64,000 bases of DNA from Rhodopseudomonas palustris JSC-3b (GTDB lineage: Bacteria; Pseudomonadota; Alphaproteobacteria; Rhizobiales; Xanthobacteraceae): contig KI632513.1 in assembly GCA_000504425.1 (NCBI GenBank), forward strand, positions 3,735,510 through 3,799,509, read 5' to 3'. This document shows positions 46,959-61,067 of this stretch, piece after piece; position 1 is the first letter of the stretch; each line of letters begins with the position of its first letter. Position numbers and translations under genes: made by a program. The notes beneath the pieces were generated by a model that was given only the letters and a program-made list of their open reading frames with translations, had not been told where the DNA came from and did not search any database.

Positions 46959-48255
46959 GATCGGTGCTGGATTGTCGGTTGCGGCGCTCGGGATCGTCGC
47001 CGCCGCCGCTGCCATGGTGGTCAATACGCCGAGCCTGCAGATCGCAGGACTGACCGGCGCGCTCGCCGGGCTTGGCCTTGCGGCCTATGGCCTTTTTGGT
47101 ATCAGCGCTGCGCTGCGCGAAACCACCGAGGTCTGCAAGCGATTGGCCGCGGGCGATTTTGAAGCACGCCTGCAGCGCTTCCGCGACCATGGCAAGCTCG
47201 GCGATCTGCGTGCCTCCTTCAACGACATGATCGATCGCTGCGACGCCTTTGTGCGCGAAGCCAGCGCCGCGATGGCCGCAGTGCGCGACAACAAGTACTA
47301 TCGCCACATCCTGCCGGAAGGCCTGCACGGCTCGCTGCGCATCGCGAGCCAGACCATGAACGAGGCGATGCAGGTGATCGAACGCCGCGTCGCCGCCTTC
47401 AATGCCAACACCGATCGGTTCGAAGGCGCGATCAGCGAAGTGATCGAGACCGTGTCGTCGGCCTCGGGCAATATGGGCACCACCGCCGGTAGCCTCGGCC
47501 GCGGTGCCACTGCAACGCGCGAGCGCGCCAATGCGGTATCGGCAGCGTCGCATCAGGCCGCCGCCAATATGGAGACGGTGGCCGCCGCCACCGCCGAATT
47601 GTCCGGCGCCGCCCATGAGATTTCCCAGAATGTCAGCCGGTCGGCGCAGATCGCGCGCGATGCGGTGATGCAGGTCGAGCAGGCGCGCCAGACCGTCGGC
47701 AGCCTCAACAGCGCCACCGAGCGGATCGGTTCGATTGTCGAGCTGATTGAGGAGATCGCCTCGCAGACCAATCTGCTGGCGCTGAACGCCACCATCGAAG
47801 CGGCGCGCGCCGGCGAGGCCGGTCGTGGCTTCTCGGTGGTCGCGCAGGAAGTGAAGTCGCTGGCCGCGCAGACTGCGCGCGCCACCCAGGACATCGTGGT
47901 CAGCATCAACGAAGTGCAGACCACCACCAAAGCCGCGGTCGATGCCATCTCGATGATCGGCGGCGCGATCGGTCAGGTCGATCAGATCACCCAGCGGGTG
48001 GCTGAGGGCGTGCAGGCGCAGACCCACGCCACCGGCGAGGTGGCGCGCAACATCGAACAGGCCTTTGCAGGAATCCGCGAGATCTCCGGCAATATCCAGG
48101 CGGTCAGCGCCGACGCCGGCGAAACGGAGCAGCACGCGGCAACCACGCTGCGCGCTTCCGGCACGCTCGCCGAACAATCGACCTCGCTCGGCGAAGCGGT
48201 GCGCGAATTCCTGCGCTCGCTGCGTCAGGCACCACGCGCCGACCGCGCGGCATAA
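46933..48255 (+). CDS. Methyl-accepting chemotaxis protein
   Basis: A 440-residue chemoreceptor without a periplasmic ligand domain. Two close N-terminal membrane helices (about 10-29 and 38-57) with only a short loop between them are followed by a HAMP-like linker ([20 protein letters not shown]) and a long helical signalling part. The conserved hairpin tip is [20 protein letters not shown] then [18 protein letters not shown]. Lack of a sensing domain, plus overlap with the PAS gene, fits an Aer-type receptor split into two proteins. No pentapeptide for CheR binding is apparent at the C-terminus. Confidence 0.92.
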   Translation: MMSLSSLSKIGAGLSVAALGIVAAAAAMVVNTPSLQIAGLTGALAGLGLAAYGLFGISAALRETTEVCKRLAAGDFEARLQRFRDHGKLGDLRASFNDMIDRCDAFVREASAAMAAVRDNKYYRHILPEGLHGSLRIASQTMNEAMQVIERRVAAFNANTDRFEGAISEVIETVSSASGNMGTTAGSLGRGATATRERANAVSAASHQAAANMETVAAATAELSGAAHEISQNVSRSAQIARDAVMQVEQARQTVGSLNSATERIGSIVELIEEIASQTNLLALNATIEAARAGEAGRGFSVVAQEVKSLAAQTARATQDIVVSINEVQTTTKAAVDAISMIGGAIGQVDQITQRVAEGVQAQTHATGEVARNIEQAFAGIREISGNIQAVSADAGETEQHAATTLRASGTLAEQSTSLGEAVREFLRSLRQAPRADRAA

Positions 48256-48458
48256 CAGCCGCGCGGAGTTGGTTGTGCGCTAATCATTTGCATTGTCGCT
48301 TACGGGGCCGCGGCTGAACGCCGCACAACGGGCGCTTGGGCCGCAAATTTGCGGCAACCCGATTGACTGCGATCAATGTGCAACTATCGGGTCATGACTC
48401 GATCGCATCCCCGTGGCATAGACTTTCTGGGGGTCCCTCAGAAACTTCAGGAAAAAGC

Positions 48459-49016
48459 ATGACGACAACCGATTCCACCGCCAGTAGCTCGGGCAACTAC
48501 GACAGCGTCGCGATTGCGCTGCATTGGATCATTGCGCTGTTCATCATCGCGCTGGTCACCAGTGCGCAGATCGCCAGCGGCATGGAAGGTCCGCAGCGTG
48601 GCATGATTCTGGGTTGGCATAAGGCCGGCGGCGTGATCGTGCTGTGCTTGGTGCTGCTGCGTTCGCTGTGGCGCATCACCCATCCGGCGCCCGAGCCGAT
48701 CAAGACCTCGCCCGCGCTCGACATGATCGCCAATGTGGTGCACCGCGTGTTCTATCTGCTGCTGCTGGCGATGCCGATCTCCGGCATGCTGATGTCGTTC
48801 TACTACGGCCGCGGCATCGACCTGCTCGGCATTCCGCCGCTGCTCGAAAAGAACGTCGAACTCGCCAAGACCTTCGGCGCCGCGCACGGCATGATCATGA
48901 ACGCGATCCTGGCGCTGGTGCTGGTCCATGTGTCGGCCGCGCTGTGGCATCACTACGGCCGCCGCGACGGTACGCTGGCCCGCATGGTGCCGTGGCTGCG
49001 CCGCTCGGCGAACTAA
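48459..49016 (+). CDS. Cytochrome b561
   Basis: A 185-residue di-heme membrane cytochrome of the prokaryotic b561 (CybB) family. Four helices carry the histidines expected as heme ligands: HW near 23, GWHKAGG near 53, HRVF near 95 and the HVSAALWHH cluster near 160. Such proteins move electrons between the quinone pool and periplasmic acceptors, including superoxide. The ATG at 48459 has CAGGAAAAA upstream. A perfect 12-base-arm terminator follows at 49044. Confidence 0.92.
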   Translation: MTTTDSTASSSGNYDSVAIALHWIIALFIIALVTSAQIASGMEGPQRGMILGWHKAGGVIVLCLVLLRSLWRITHPAPEPIKTSPALDMIANVVHRVFYLLLLAMPISGMLMSFYYGRGIDLLGIPPLLEKNVELAKTFGAAHGMIMNAILALVLVHVSAALWHHYGRRDGTLARMVPWLRRSAN

Positions 49017-49043
49017 GTAGCACTGGCCATCCGGCCGTGTTCT

Positions 49044-49078
49044 GGCCGCGCGTCATGCATGTGACGCGCGGCCTTTTC
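49044..49078 (+). terminator. Terminator after cytochrome b561
   Basis: Perfect 12-base arms 49044-49055 and 49062-49073 with a 6-base loop, followed by TTTTCATTT. Confidence 0.88.
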
Positions 49079-49283
49079 ATTTGCGGCGCTGTGTTGCGTG
49101 AAGACCAGCTCGTGGTACGACGGGTCGTAACCGCTCCGGCACAACCAGCGGCCTCGTCACAAAACTGTCATACGGCTCACAGGTTGTTTGCTTTCTTGAA
49201 AGCAACCGCCTTGCGATGTTAGAAATCCGGCGCACCGAGCAAGGCTTGGCGCTGCGTATTGCAGCCGCCGTGGTTGGACGTTG

Positions 49284-50285
49284 ATGGCAAGATCCACCAA
49301 CAGCGCCGTTCGACAGGATGCGGCGCCCGCACTCTCCGAGCGTCAGCAAGGCCGCGTTGCCAAACGCGCCGCTGCAGCAAAGCCTGCGGTGAAATCGGAA
49401 CCGATCGAGCTGCCGCAAGACATCGATAGCAGTGCCGCGTTTCAACTGATCGCCGCATCGATCTTCCGTCAGGTCGGCGCCAATGAGGGCGCGGTGCGCT
49501 CCGCCAATCCGCAAGGCGTGCACCAGATGCGCATCGGCTTGCGCCGCATGCGCGCGGCGATCTCGGTGTTCGCACAGCTGGTCGATGATCCGGAAACCTC
49601 CCGGCTCAAACAGGAACTGCGCTGGCTCACCGGCCGGCTCGGCCCAGCGCGCGATCTGCATTTGCTGGCGCTGCGGCTGAGGCGCGCGCGCGGCGCGGCG
49701 CCCGAGCGGCAGAAGCGGCTGCAGGTGGTGGAGACGATGCGCAACGAAGCGCTCGCCACGGCGATCGCCGCGCTCGCTACGGATCGCTACCGCAAGCTGC
49801 AAACCGACGTTTTGGCTTGGATCGAGGCGGGGGATTGGCTGGGCGGCGCCGCGCGCCGCCAGCTGCCGCGCCGGGCGCGAGACTTTGCCGATGCCGTGCT
49901 GGCCAAGCGAGCGCGCAAGATTGCGCGCCGCGCCCGCGAGCTGGAAGCGCTCGATGTCGAAGGCCGCCATCAGCTTCGGATCGCGGCCAAGAAACTGTAC
50001 TACGCGATGGGCTTTTTCGAATCGCTCTATGACGGCCGCAAATCGCGCGAGCGGATGGCGGACTATCAGCGCAAGGTGAAGGATCTGCTCGATCACCTCG
50101 GCGCGCTCAACGATCTTGCCGTACAGCAACAGCTGACCGGATCGCTGACGCCGGTGGTGCGGCAGTCCGACGGGCTGGCGGTGATCGAACCGTCACGCCA
50201 TGAACGCACCAAGACCGAGCGGCTGCTGAAATCGGCCGGGCGCGCCGGCCGGGAGCTGGCCGACGCGAAATCGTTCTGGGATTAG
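49284..50285 (+). CDS. CHAD-domain protein
   Basis: A 333-residue CHAD (conserved histidine alpha-helical domain) protein. The two conserved histidine helices read VHQMRIGLRRMRAAISVF (about 73-90) and GRHQLRIAAKKLYYAMGFF (about 228-246), with basic residues around them. CHAD proteins bind polyphosphate and often accompany polyphosphate granules. The first 40 residues are an alanine- and lysine-rich tail. The ATG at 49284 is used (a TTG at 49281 is adjacent). It is not paired with a CYTH domain here. Confidence 0.9.
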   Translation: MARSTNSAVRQDAAPALSERQQGRVAKRAAAAKPAVKSEPIELPQDIDSSAAFQLIAASIFRQVGANEGAVRSANPQGVHQMRIGLRRMRAAISVFAQLVDDPETSRLKQELRWLTGRLGPARDLHLLALRLRRARGAAPERQKRLQVVETMRNEALATAIAALATDRYRKLQTDVLAWIEAGDWLGGAARRQLPRRARDFADAVLAKRARKIARRARELEALDVEGRHQLRIAAKKLYYAMGFFESLYDGRKSRERMADYQRKVKDLLDHLGALNDLAVQQQLTGSLTPVVRQSDGLAVIEPSRHERTKTERLLKSAGRAGRELADAKSFWD

Positions 50286-50348
50286 CGCCGTGCGGGCTCC
50301 GATCGGATCGGAGCCGCCGGGCGCGATCACCTCCCTCCCGTGCGTCCG

Positions 50349-50552
50349 TCAGCGGAACGCGTGGCCGGGGGCAATGCCGAGCTTCTTGAACACCATCGCC
50401 GCCGGGCAGAACCCGGTGAACGCCGCCTGGATCATGTTCAGGCCGGCAAAGGCCGGCAGCAGATACCAATAGGGGCTCACCAGCCAGCCAAGCGTCAGGC
50501 CGGTCAGGACCACCACACCGGCAAACGCGAGCACGGCTTTGTCGAGATTCAT
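50349..50552 (-). CDS. DUF2892 membrane protein (YgaP C-terminal-like)
   Basis: A 67-residue protein with two membrane helices (KAVLAFAGVVVLTGLTLGWL and YWYLLPAFAGLNMIQAAFTG), then CPAAMVFKKLG, the DUF2892 signature. In other bacteria this module is fused or adjacent to rhodanese domains in sulfide/persulfide operons. The ATG at 50552 has GGAGGAACTCGC directly upstream. It is divergent from the ArsR-type regulator, and the intervening promoter and operator are shared. Confidence 0.88.
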   Translation of the reverse strand: MNLDKAVLAFAGVVVLTGLTLGWLVSPYWYLLPAFAGLNMIQAAFTGFCPAAMVFKKLGIAPGHAFR

Positions 50553-50596
50553 GCGAGTTCCTCCAAACTGTTTCCGGGCACGATTGCCCTGTCGGC

Positions 50597-50630
50597 TTGA
50601 CGTTATATTCATATCTGCGTATATACGCAA
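50597..50630. promoter_or_regulatory. Divergent promoters with a shared 14-bp palindromic operator
   Basis: Plus strand: -35 TTGACG (50597-50602), a 17-base spacer, then -10 TATATA (50620-50625), putting transcription start about at the ATG of the regulator (50633). Minus strand: -35 TTGCGT (50630-50625), 17 bases, then -10 TATAAC (50607-50602) for the DUF2892 gene. The perfect palindrome TGCGTATATACGCA (50616-50629) covers the plus -10 and the minus -35, so a bound dimer would block both. Confidence 0.65.
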
Positions 50631-50632
50631 CT

Positions 50633-50959
50633 ATGAAAACAAAAGCTGAATTGATGGAAGCGGCCGCCGACCAGGCCAGCGAATTGCTGAAAGCGCTGTC
50701 GAACCGTCACCGTCTGATGATCGTGTGCCAGCTGCTCGACGGCGAGCGCTCGGTCGGCCAGATGGCGGAGGCGCTCGGCTTGCGGGACTCCACGGTGTCC
50801 CAGCATCTCGCTTTGCTGCGCAAGGACGGCCTGGTTGCCTGCCGGCGCGACGCGCAGACCATCTTCTATTCGATCGCGAGCGGACCCGCGCGTGAGGTGC
50901 TGAGCACGCTTTACAAGGTGTTCTGCCCCGAGACGCCAACGACATCCAACGAGGCATGA
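50633..50959 (+). CDS. ArsR-family regulator, BigR/SqrR-like sulfide/persulfide sensor
   Basis: A 108-residue winged-helix repressor. HTH: SVGQMAEALGLRDSTVSQHL, with the rest of the wing in LLRKDGLVACRRDAQTIFYS. C32 and C98 are 66 residues apart, the same spacing as the reactive cysteine pair of BigR (42/108) and SqrR (41/107), which form a polysulfide bridge in response to reactive sulfur. A third cysteine is C70. It faces a DUF2892 gene, a typical BigR-regulon member. The mRNA is probably leaderless. The adaptor gene downstream overlaps its stop (ATGA). Confidence 0.85.
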   Translation: MKTKAELMEAAADQASELLKALSNRHRLMIVCQLLDGERSVGQMAEALGLRDSTVSQHLALLRKDGLVACRRDAQTIFYSIASGPAREVLSTLYKVFCPETPTTSNEA

Positions 50960-51950
50960 CAGTGATGCGGCACAGAATGAAATTCGGACTCACCGCCATG
51001 ATGATGGTCGCGGCGGCCAGCGCGCAGGCTGAGAGCCTGACCGTGGCGCAGCGCTCGGTGGCCGATGAAAAGGCGGTGTTCGCCACGGTGGAGAGCACCA
51101 GCGTAGTGCCGGCCCGCAGCCGGATCGGCGGCACCATCATCGACCTCGACGTGCGCGAGGGCGACGCGGTCACCCAAGGGCAGCGCATCGCCACCGTCGC
51201 TGACGACAAGCTGGCGCTGCAATTGAAGTCGCTCGACGCGCAGATCCGCGCGTTGCAGGCGCAGGCGAGCCAAGCGCAGATCGATTTCACCCGCGTCGAA
51301 GGGCTGGTCGAGCGCGGCACGCTGCCGCGCGTCAAGCTCGATGAGGTGCGCACCGCGCTCAACGTCGCCGAAAACGCGCTGCGCGCCAAAACCGCCGAAC
51401 GCGCGGTGATCCAGCAGCAGACCGAGGAAGGTCAGGTGCTGGCGCCGGCTGCTGGCCGGGTGCTGCGCCGTCAGGCGGTCGCGGGCTCGGTGGTGCTGCC
51501 CGGCGATCCGGTGGTGATGATCGCCCAACAGGATTTCAAGCTACGGCTGCGCGTGCCCGAGCGCCACGCCCGTTTCCTGAAAGCCGGTGACGGCATTCGC
51601 ATCGACGGCGAAGCCTTCGCCGATGGCAAAATGCGCACCGGCACCGTGGACCTCGTCTATCCGCAGATCGAGGACGGCCGCGTGATCGCCGACGCTAGGT
51701 TCGACAATCCGCGCGAATATTTTGTCGGCGATCGGCTGCGCGTTTGGATTTCCGGCGGCGATCGCACCAGCTTCGTGGTGCCAGCTTCCTACGTGCTGAC
51801 CCGGTTCGGCATCGACTATGTGCAGCTCAAGCGCAATGGCGCGATCGCCAATGTGCCGGTGCAGCGCGGCCGGCCACTGCCGAGCGCTGAACAACCCGAT
51901 GGCATCGAAATCCTGTCCGGTGTGCGCGCCGGCGACGAACTGGTGCGGCC

Positions 51951-51954
<4 letters not shown>
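50956..51954 (+). CDS. RND efflux periplasmic adaptor
   Basis: A 332-residue membrane fusion protein of the RND type. A signal peptide of about 25 residues (ending SAQAES) is followed by the lipoyl half-motif (IGGTIIDLDVREGDAVTQGQ), a short helical hairpin and the second lipoyl half (LAPAAGRVLRRQAVAGSVVL), then barrel and membrane-proximal domains. It is short for the family. Its ATG overlaps the regulator stop and its stop overlaps the GTG of the permease, so all three are translationally coupled. Confidence 0.92.
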
Positions 51955-55187
<3,233 letters not shown>

Positions 55188-55220
55188 CTGAACCGGCTTC
55201 AGCTCCGGTCTAGTCACAAG

Positions 55221-55259
55221 GGCCGCGGCCTCGTCATCGAGGTCGCGGCCTTTGCTTTT
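55221..55259 (+). terminator. Terminator after the RND operon
   Basis: Arms 55221-55233 and 55238-55250 pair over 13 bases with one G-T pair around a TCAT loop, followed by TTTGCTTTT. Confidence 0.8.
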
Positions 55260-55271
55260 GTGCGGCGTAGT

Positions 55272-55326
55272 TATGCCAACGGCGATTGATACCAACCACT
55301 CCGCACGTCATGGCCGGGCTCGTCCC
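55272..55326 (-). repeat. Repeat A, left part (interrupted by the IS)
   Basis: gccaacggcgattgatacca, then accactccgcacgtcatggc and cgggctcgtccc, is the reverse complement of the right half of the copy at 37915-38046. The remainder resumes at 56590 beyond the IS element. Confidence 0.85.
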
Positions 55327-56589
55327 ACTGCTGTCCGGTTCGGCCTCAACATAGACTGAAGCTCAACTGTCGCTGATCTTCGATTGTCGGCGGCGGTTCG
55401 AGCAAGGCGTCGATCGAGCGTCTGTGCATGAGGTTGGTACGGACAAGGCGAGTGAAGGCGAGCAGGCTGTCGACAGCGCTCTGTGTCGCGTAAGCGAGGC
55501 GCAGCAGCAGGAAAGCGATCAGGGCCACGGCGATTTGGATGCGCACGGCGTTTTCGGATGTGCCGAGGAAGTGTTTGATCTTCAATGTCTGTTTGATCCA
55601 GCGGAAGAACAGCTCGACCTGCCAGCGGCGTTTGTAGAGGGCTGCGATCTCGGCGGCAGGCGCATCGATGTCGTTGCTGATGATGCGCAGGATCTTGCCG
55701 CTGTCGATCCGCACGCGGATCTCGCGGACCGGCTCTTGAAACGGATTGCGGCGGCTTGCCGCGAGGCGAGCGGGCAGATGGCCGATGCGGTCGGAGAGGA
55801 TTGCGGCGTCCTCAACCGGGTTGGTCTTCACGACGCTCAGCTTTGTGTTGGACTTGAGCCGCGTGACGATACGACACCCCTTGGCGTCGAGTTCGGCCCA
55901 CCAAGCGTAATTGTAGTAGCCCAGATCGAACACGTAGGTTGCGCCGGCAGCGATCGGCAGCGTCTTGGCGACAGTGATGTCGTTCACTCGGGCCGGCGTC
56001 ACGACGGCATCGACGGGGTGCTCGCCGTCGGCATCGTAGACGATGTGCAGCTTGGCGCCGCAAACGCCGTCGGAAAACCGCGCCCAATCAGCGCTGAGAT
56101 GGCTCAGTCGCAGCCCGGTCGAATCCACCAGATGCACCGCTTCGCCGACCTTGCGCCGCAGCCCGCGTCCAGCCCGCTGGACCAGGTCAGAAAACAAGCT
56201 GGCGAACACTGCATTCGGCCGCCTCGCATTGGCGTCCGCCAACGTCGAGCGCGACGCGGCACGGGCGCCGAGATGGTAAAGCCGGTTGGCATGGCTAGCG
56301 AGGCCGCCTTCGATCTCGCGTAGGCTCTGCGCTCCGGACAATTGGCCGTACAGCAGCGCGATGAACTGATCATGCGTGGACAACCGACGCACCCGTGCAT
56401 CGGCGCCGTGCTCGGTCACCAACCGGTCAAACACATGCCACGGCACGTGCTTTAACACCGAATGAAATACGCTATTGTGATGCCGCATGGCGTGGTCTTC
56501 TCCCGTGTCCAGAAACGCTGCTAGACGTTCGGGACGCAGAAGAATCAACGCCATGCGCTTTGTCTACAAATACTCAACCGGACAGCCGT
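55327..56589 (-). mobile_element. IS4-family insertion sequence, complete (1263 bp)
   Basis: Terminal inverted repeats match at 13 of 14 bases (left ACTGCTGTCCGGTT, right end AACCGGACAGCCGT). They are flanked by an 11-base duplication with one mismatch (gggctcgtccc at 55316-55326 and gggatcgtccc at 56590-56600). One transposase gene fills the element. The target is a dispersed intergenic repeat (A), so no gene was broken. The single difference in the duplication suggests insertion some time ago rather than just now. Confidence 0.9.
55346..56488 (-). CDS. IS4-family transposase (DUF4372 N-terminus, DDE)
   Basis: A 380-residue transposase. The N-terminal DUF4372-type region reads RHHNSVFHSVLKHVPWHVFD then LSTHDQFIALLYGQLSGAQS. 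DDE candidates: first D in HLVDSTGLRL, second D in YVFDLGYYNYAWW, and the glutamate of the IS4 signature YKRRWQVELFFRWIKQ. No stop or frameshift interrupts it, so it may be active. The ATG at 56488 has GGGAGAAG about nine bases upstream; a start at 56554 would extend it by 22 residues. Confidence 0.92.
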   Translation of the reverse strand: MRHHNSVFHSVLKHVPWHVFDRLVTEHGADARVRRLSTHDQFIALLYGQLSGAQSLREIEGGLASHANRLYHLGARAASRSTLADANARRPNAVFASLFSDLVQRAGRGLRRKVGEAVHLVDSTGLRLSHLSADWARFSDGVCGAKLHIVYDADGEHPVDAVVTPARVNDITVAKTLPIAAGATYVFDLGYYNYAWWAELDAKGCRIVTRLKSNTKLSVVKTNPVEDAAILSDRIGHLPARLAASRRNPFQEPVREIRVRIDSGKILRIISNDIDAPAAEIAALYKRRWQVELFFRWIKQTLKIKHFLGTSENAVRIQIAVALIAFLLLRLAYATQSAVDSLLAFTRLVRTNLMHRRSIDALLEPPPTIEDQRQLSFSLC

Positions 56590-56681
56590 GGGATCGTCCC
56601 GGCCATCCACGTCTTTAATCTTGTGACGACTTCTAGACGTGGTGCCCGCGACAAGCGCGGGTATGACCGCCATTGGTACGC
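56590..56681 (-). repeat. Repeat A, right part (interrupted by the IS)
   Basis: From the IS edge: gatcgtcccggccatccacg, a diverged gtctttaatcttgtgacgac stretch, then acaagcgcgggtatgaccgc and cattggtac. This completes the reverse-complement repeat A copy begun at 55272. Confidence 0.8.
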
Positions 56682-57068
56682 AGCGATGTCGTGCGACCGT
56701 TGCGTAATGCAGCTGTTGCTCGGTGATCGTACGCGCTGTGACACTATGACCGAGCTTGGCATTGCGTGGCCGCGTTGCCTTTTGGCTGCGCGGTCTCATG
56801 ATGCGCTTCAGCACTCTATCAACATCCGAGTGCTGATGAGTATGGTGAATTGCGGTCGCTACCCAATGCCGTCGCAAGAACGCGGCTTCGTGATCTCACG
56901 TCGATAAATCGACGTTCTACCAAGCGGATAGCGCTGTTGGCGACCGGCCTTCGCAAGCCGGCGCCCGCCATCTTTATGCGGCCCTTATGCGGCCGATCAT
57001 AAATCCGCATCGCTTCCTTATGAAGCCAGTCTTACCAGCATCCGGATTCGACCCTTTTGGAGGCTTCG
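56682..57068. other. Region between the IS-flanking repeat and the kdp genes
   Basis: About 390 bases. The left half shows no gene I can support. The right half is the kdp promoter region with a tandem direct repeat (56974-56994). Confidence 0.45.
56974..56994 (+). promoter_or_regulatory. Tandem 10-mers upstream of kdp (candidate KdpE site)
   Basis: TTATGCGGCC occurs twice (56974-56983 and 56985-56994), separated by one base, so the repeats recur every 11 bases, on one face of the helix. A third TTATG is at 57018-57022. OmpR-family response regulators such as KdpE bind tandem direct repeats of this period, 75-95 bases before the first ORF of the operon. Confidence 0.5.
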
Positions 57069-57152
57069 ATGCTCGATCTCTTCATGCTTGGTCTTGGCCT
57101 TGGTCTGTTCGTCGCGACCATTGGCTACACCTATGTCTGCGAACGCTTTTGA
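57069..57152 (+). CDS. Small membrane peptide upstream of kdpF, 27 aa
   Basis: A 27-residue peptide, MLDLFMLGLGLGLFVATIGY plus TYVCERF, a single hydrophobic helix with a short C-terminal tail. TTTGGAGGCTTCG gives a strong ribosome site directly before the ATG at 57069. KdpF starts ten bases after its stop. Similar tiny frames are known to me before kdpF in rhizobial kdp operons, but they lack a name. It may be an extra accessory subunit of the Kdp complex; this is inference. Confidence 0.7.
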   Translation: MLDLFMLGLGLGLFVATIGYTYVCERF

Positions 57153-57161
57153 GGTGATGCC

Positions 57162-57251
57162 ATGTCTTTCGACCTTGCGCTCGCGGCGGCGGTAGCCGGC
57201 GCGCTGCTCGGCTACCTCGTCTATGCGCTGCTGCGCCCCGAGAAATTCTAG
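57162..57251 (+). CDS. kdpF: K+-transporting ATPase subunit KdpF
   Basis: A 29-residue single-helix peptide (MSFDLALAAAVAGALLGYLV then YALLRPEKF). KdpF stabilises the KdpABC complex; the LLxYLVYALLRPEKF ending is its usual signature. The preceding GAGGTGATG provides the ribosome site. kdpA begins nine bases after its stop. Confidence 0.85.
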   Translation: MSFDLALAAAVAGALLGYLVYALLRPEKF

Positions 57252-57260
57252 GAATGCGTG

Positions 57261-58964
57261 ATGAATCTCTATGATTGGCTGCAAATCGCAGCATTCTGCA
57301 CCGTGCTGGTGGCGCTGACGCCGCTGCTCGGTGCCTATCTCACGCGCGTGTTTGATGGTCAGCGCACTTGGCTTTCGCCTGTGCTGCGGCCGATCGAAAT
57401 CGTGCTGTACCGTGTCGCCGGCGTTGATCAAAAACAGGAACAGCATTGGGTGTCATACACCATCGCGCTGCTGCTGTTTCATGTCGCGGGCTTTCTGTTC
57501 CTGTATCTGCTGCTGCGTCTGCAAGCGCTGTTGCCGCTCAATCCGGCAGGGCAGGGGCCTGTTGCGGCTGATCTCACCTTCAACACCACGATGTCGTTTC
57601 TGACCAATACCAATTGGCAGAACTACGGCGGCGAATCGACGATGTCGTATCTGTCGCAGATGCTCGGCCTCACGGTGCAGAACTATCTGTCGGCGGCGAG
57701 CGGCATTGCGATCTCGCTGGCGCTGGTTCGCGGTTTCGCCCGTGCATCCTCGCACACGGTCGGCAATTTCTGGGTCGATATTACCCGTGCCACGCTCTAT
57801 GTGCTGATGCCGATCTGCGTGCTGCTGGCGCTGTTCTTCGTCTGGCAGGGCATGCCGCAGACCCTCGGTCCCTATGTCGAAGCGACCACCTTGGAAGGCG
57901 CCAAGCAGACCATCGCGGTCGGCCCGGTGGCGTCGCAGATCGCGATCAAGCTGCTCGGCACCAATGGCGGCGGCTTCTTCAACGCCAACGCCTCCCATCC
58001 GCTCGAGAATCCGACCGCGCTGTCGAACAATATGCAGATGCTGGCGATCCTGATGATCGGCGCGGCGCTTACCAATGTGTTCGGCCGCATGGTCGGCAAT
58101 CAGCGCCAGGGCTATGCGATCTTCGCGGCGATGGGCGTGCTGTTCCTGGCGGGCGTGGTGGTCTGCTACTGGGCGGAGTCTTACGGCACCCAGACGTTGC
58201 AATCGCTCGGCCTGAGCGGCGGCAACATGGAAGGCAAGGAACTCCGGTTCGGCATCGTCGGCTCGGCGCTGTTTGCGGTGGTCACCACCGCGGCGTCGTG
58301 CGGCGCGGTCAACGCGATGCACGACTCTTTCACCGCGCTCGGCGGCATGATTCCGCTGATCAATATGCAGCTCGGCGAGATCGTGATCGGCGGCGTCGGT
58401 GCTGGCCTGTACGGCATGCTGCTGTTCGTGATCCTCACCATTTTCCTGGCCGGCCTGATGGTCGGGCGCACCCCGGAATATGTCGGCAAGAAGATCGAAG
58501 CGCGCGAAGTCAAAATGGCGATGCTCGCCATTCTGGTGTTGCCGCTGATGATCTTGGGCTGGACCGCGATTGCGGTGGTCTATCCGCCGGCGGTGGCGTC
58601 GATCGCCAATCCGGGACCGCATGGTTTTAGCGAGGTGCTCTACGCCTTCACGTCGCAGACCGCCAATAACGGCTCGGCCTTTGCGGGGCTCACTGGCAAC
58701 ACGCCGTTCTACAACGTGGCTGGTGGCATCGCGATGTTCGTCGGCCGGTTCTGGATGATCGTGCCGGCGATGGCGATTGCCGGCTCGCTGGCCGCCAAGA
58801 AATCCGTGCCGGCTTCCAGTGGCACGTTCCCAACCACCGGCGCGCTGTTCGTCGGCCTGTTGGTCGGCGTGATCCTGATCGTCGGGGGCCTCACTTTCTT
58901 CCCGGCGCTCGCAGTCGGTCCGATCGTCGAGCATCTGGCGATGCTCGCTGGCGATCTGTTCTAG
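57261..58964 (+). CDS. kdpA: K+-transporting ATPase subunit KdpA
   Basis: A 567-residue K+-translocating subunit with ten helices. The four selectivity-filter-like loops are present, including [15 protein letters not shown] and [20 protein letters not shown], and [12 protein letters not shown] near the C-terminal part. The length is typical. The ATG at 57261 is chosen over the GTG just before (57258). In high-affinity K+ uptake KdpA selects K+ and KdpB couples ATP. Confidence 0.97.
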   Translation: MNLYDWLQIAAFCTVLVALTPLLGAYLTRVFDGQRTWLSPVLRPIEIVLYRVAGVDQKQEQHWVSYTIALLLFHVAGFLFLYLLLRLQALLPLNPAGQGPVAADLTFNTTMSFLTNTNWQNYGGESTMSYLSQMLGLTVQNYLSAASGIAISLALVRGFARASSHTVGNFWVDITRATLYVLMPICVLLALFFVWQGMPQTLGPYVEATTLEGAKQTIAVGPVASQIAIKLLGTNGGGFFNANASHPLENPTALSNNMQMLAILMIGAALTNVFGRMVGNQRQGYAIFAAMGVLFLAGVVVCYWAESYGTQTLQSLGLSGGNMEGKELRFGIVGSALFAVVTTAASCGAVNAMHDSFTALGGMIPLINMQLGEIVIGGVGAGLYGMLLFVILTIFLAGLMVGRTPEYVGKKIEAREVKMAMLAILVLPLMILGWTAIAVVYPPAVASIANPGPHGFSEVLYAFTSQTANNGSAFAGLTGNTPFYNVAGGIAMFVGRFWMIVPAMAIAGSLAAKKSVPASSGTFPTTGALFVGLLVGVILIVGGLTFFPALAVGPIVEHLAMLAGDLF

Positions 58965-58988
58965 CGGTTACGATTGGAGCCAAAAACA

Positions 58989-61055
<2,067 letters not shown>

Positions 61056-61067
61056 GGACTCTTTGTG

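Noticed and set aside
56395-56907. A 170-codon plus-strand open frame over the IS end and repeat A
   Set aside because: It crosses the IS boundary and the target duplication, so it is a chance frame.
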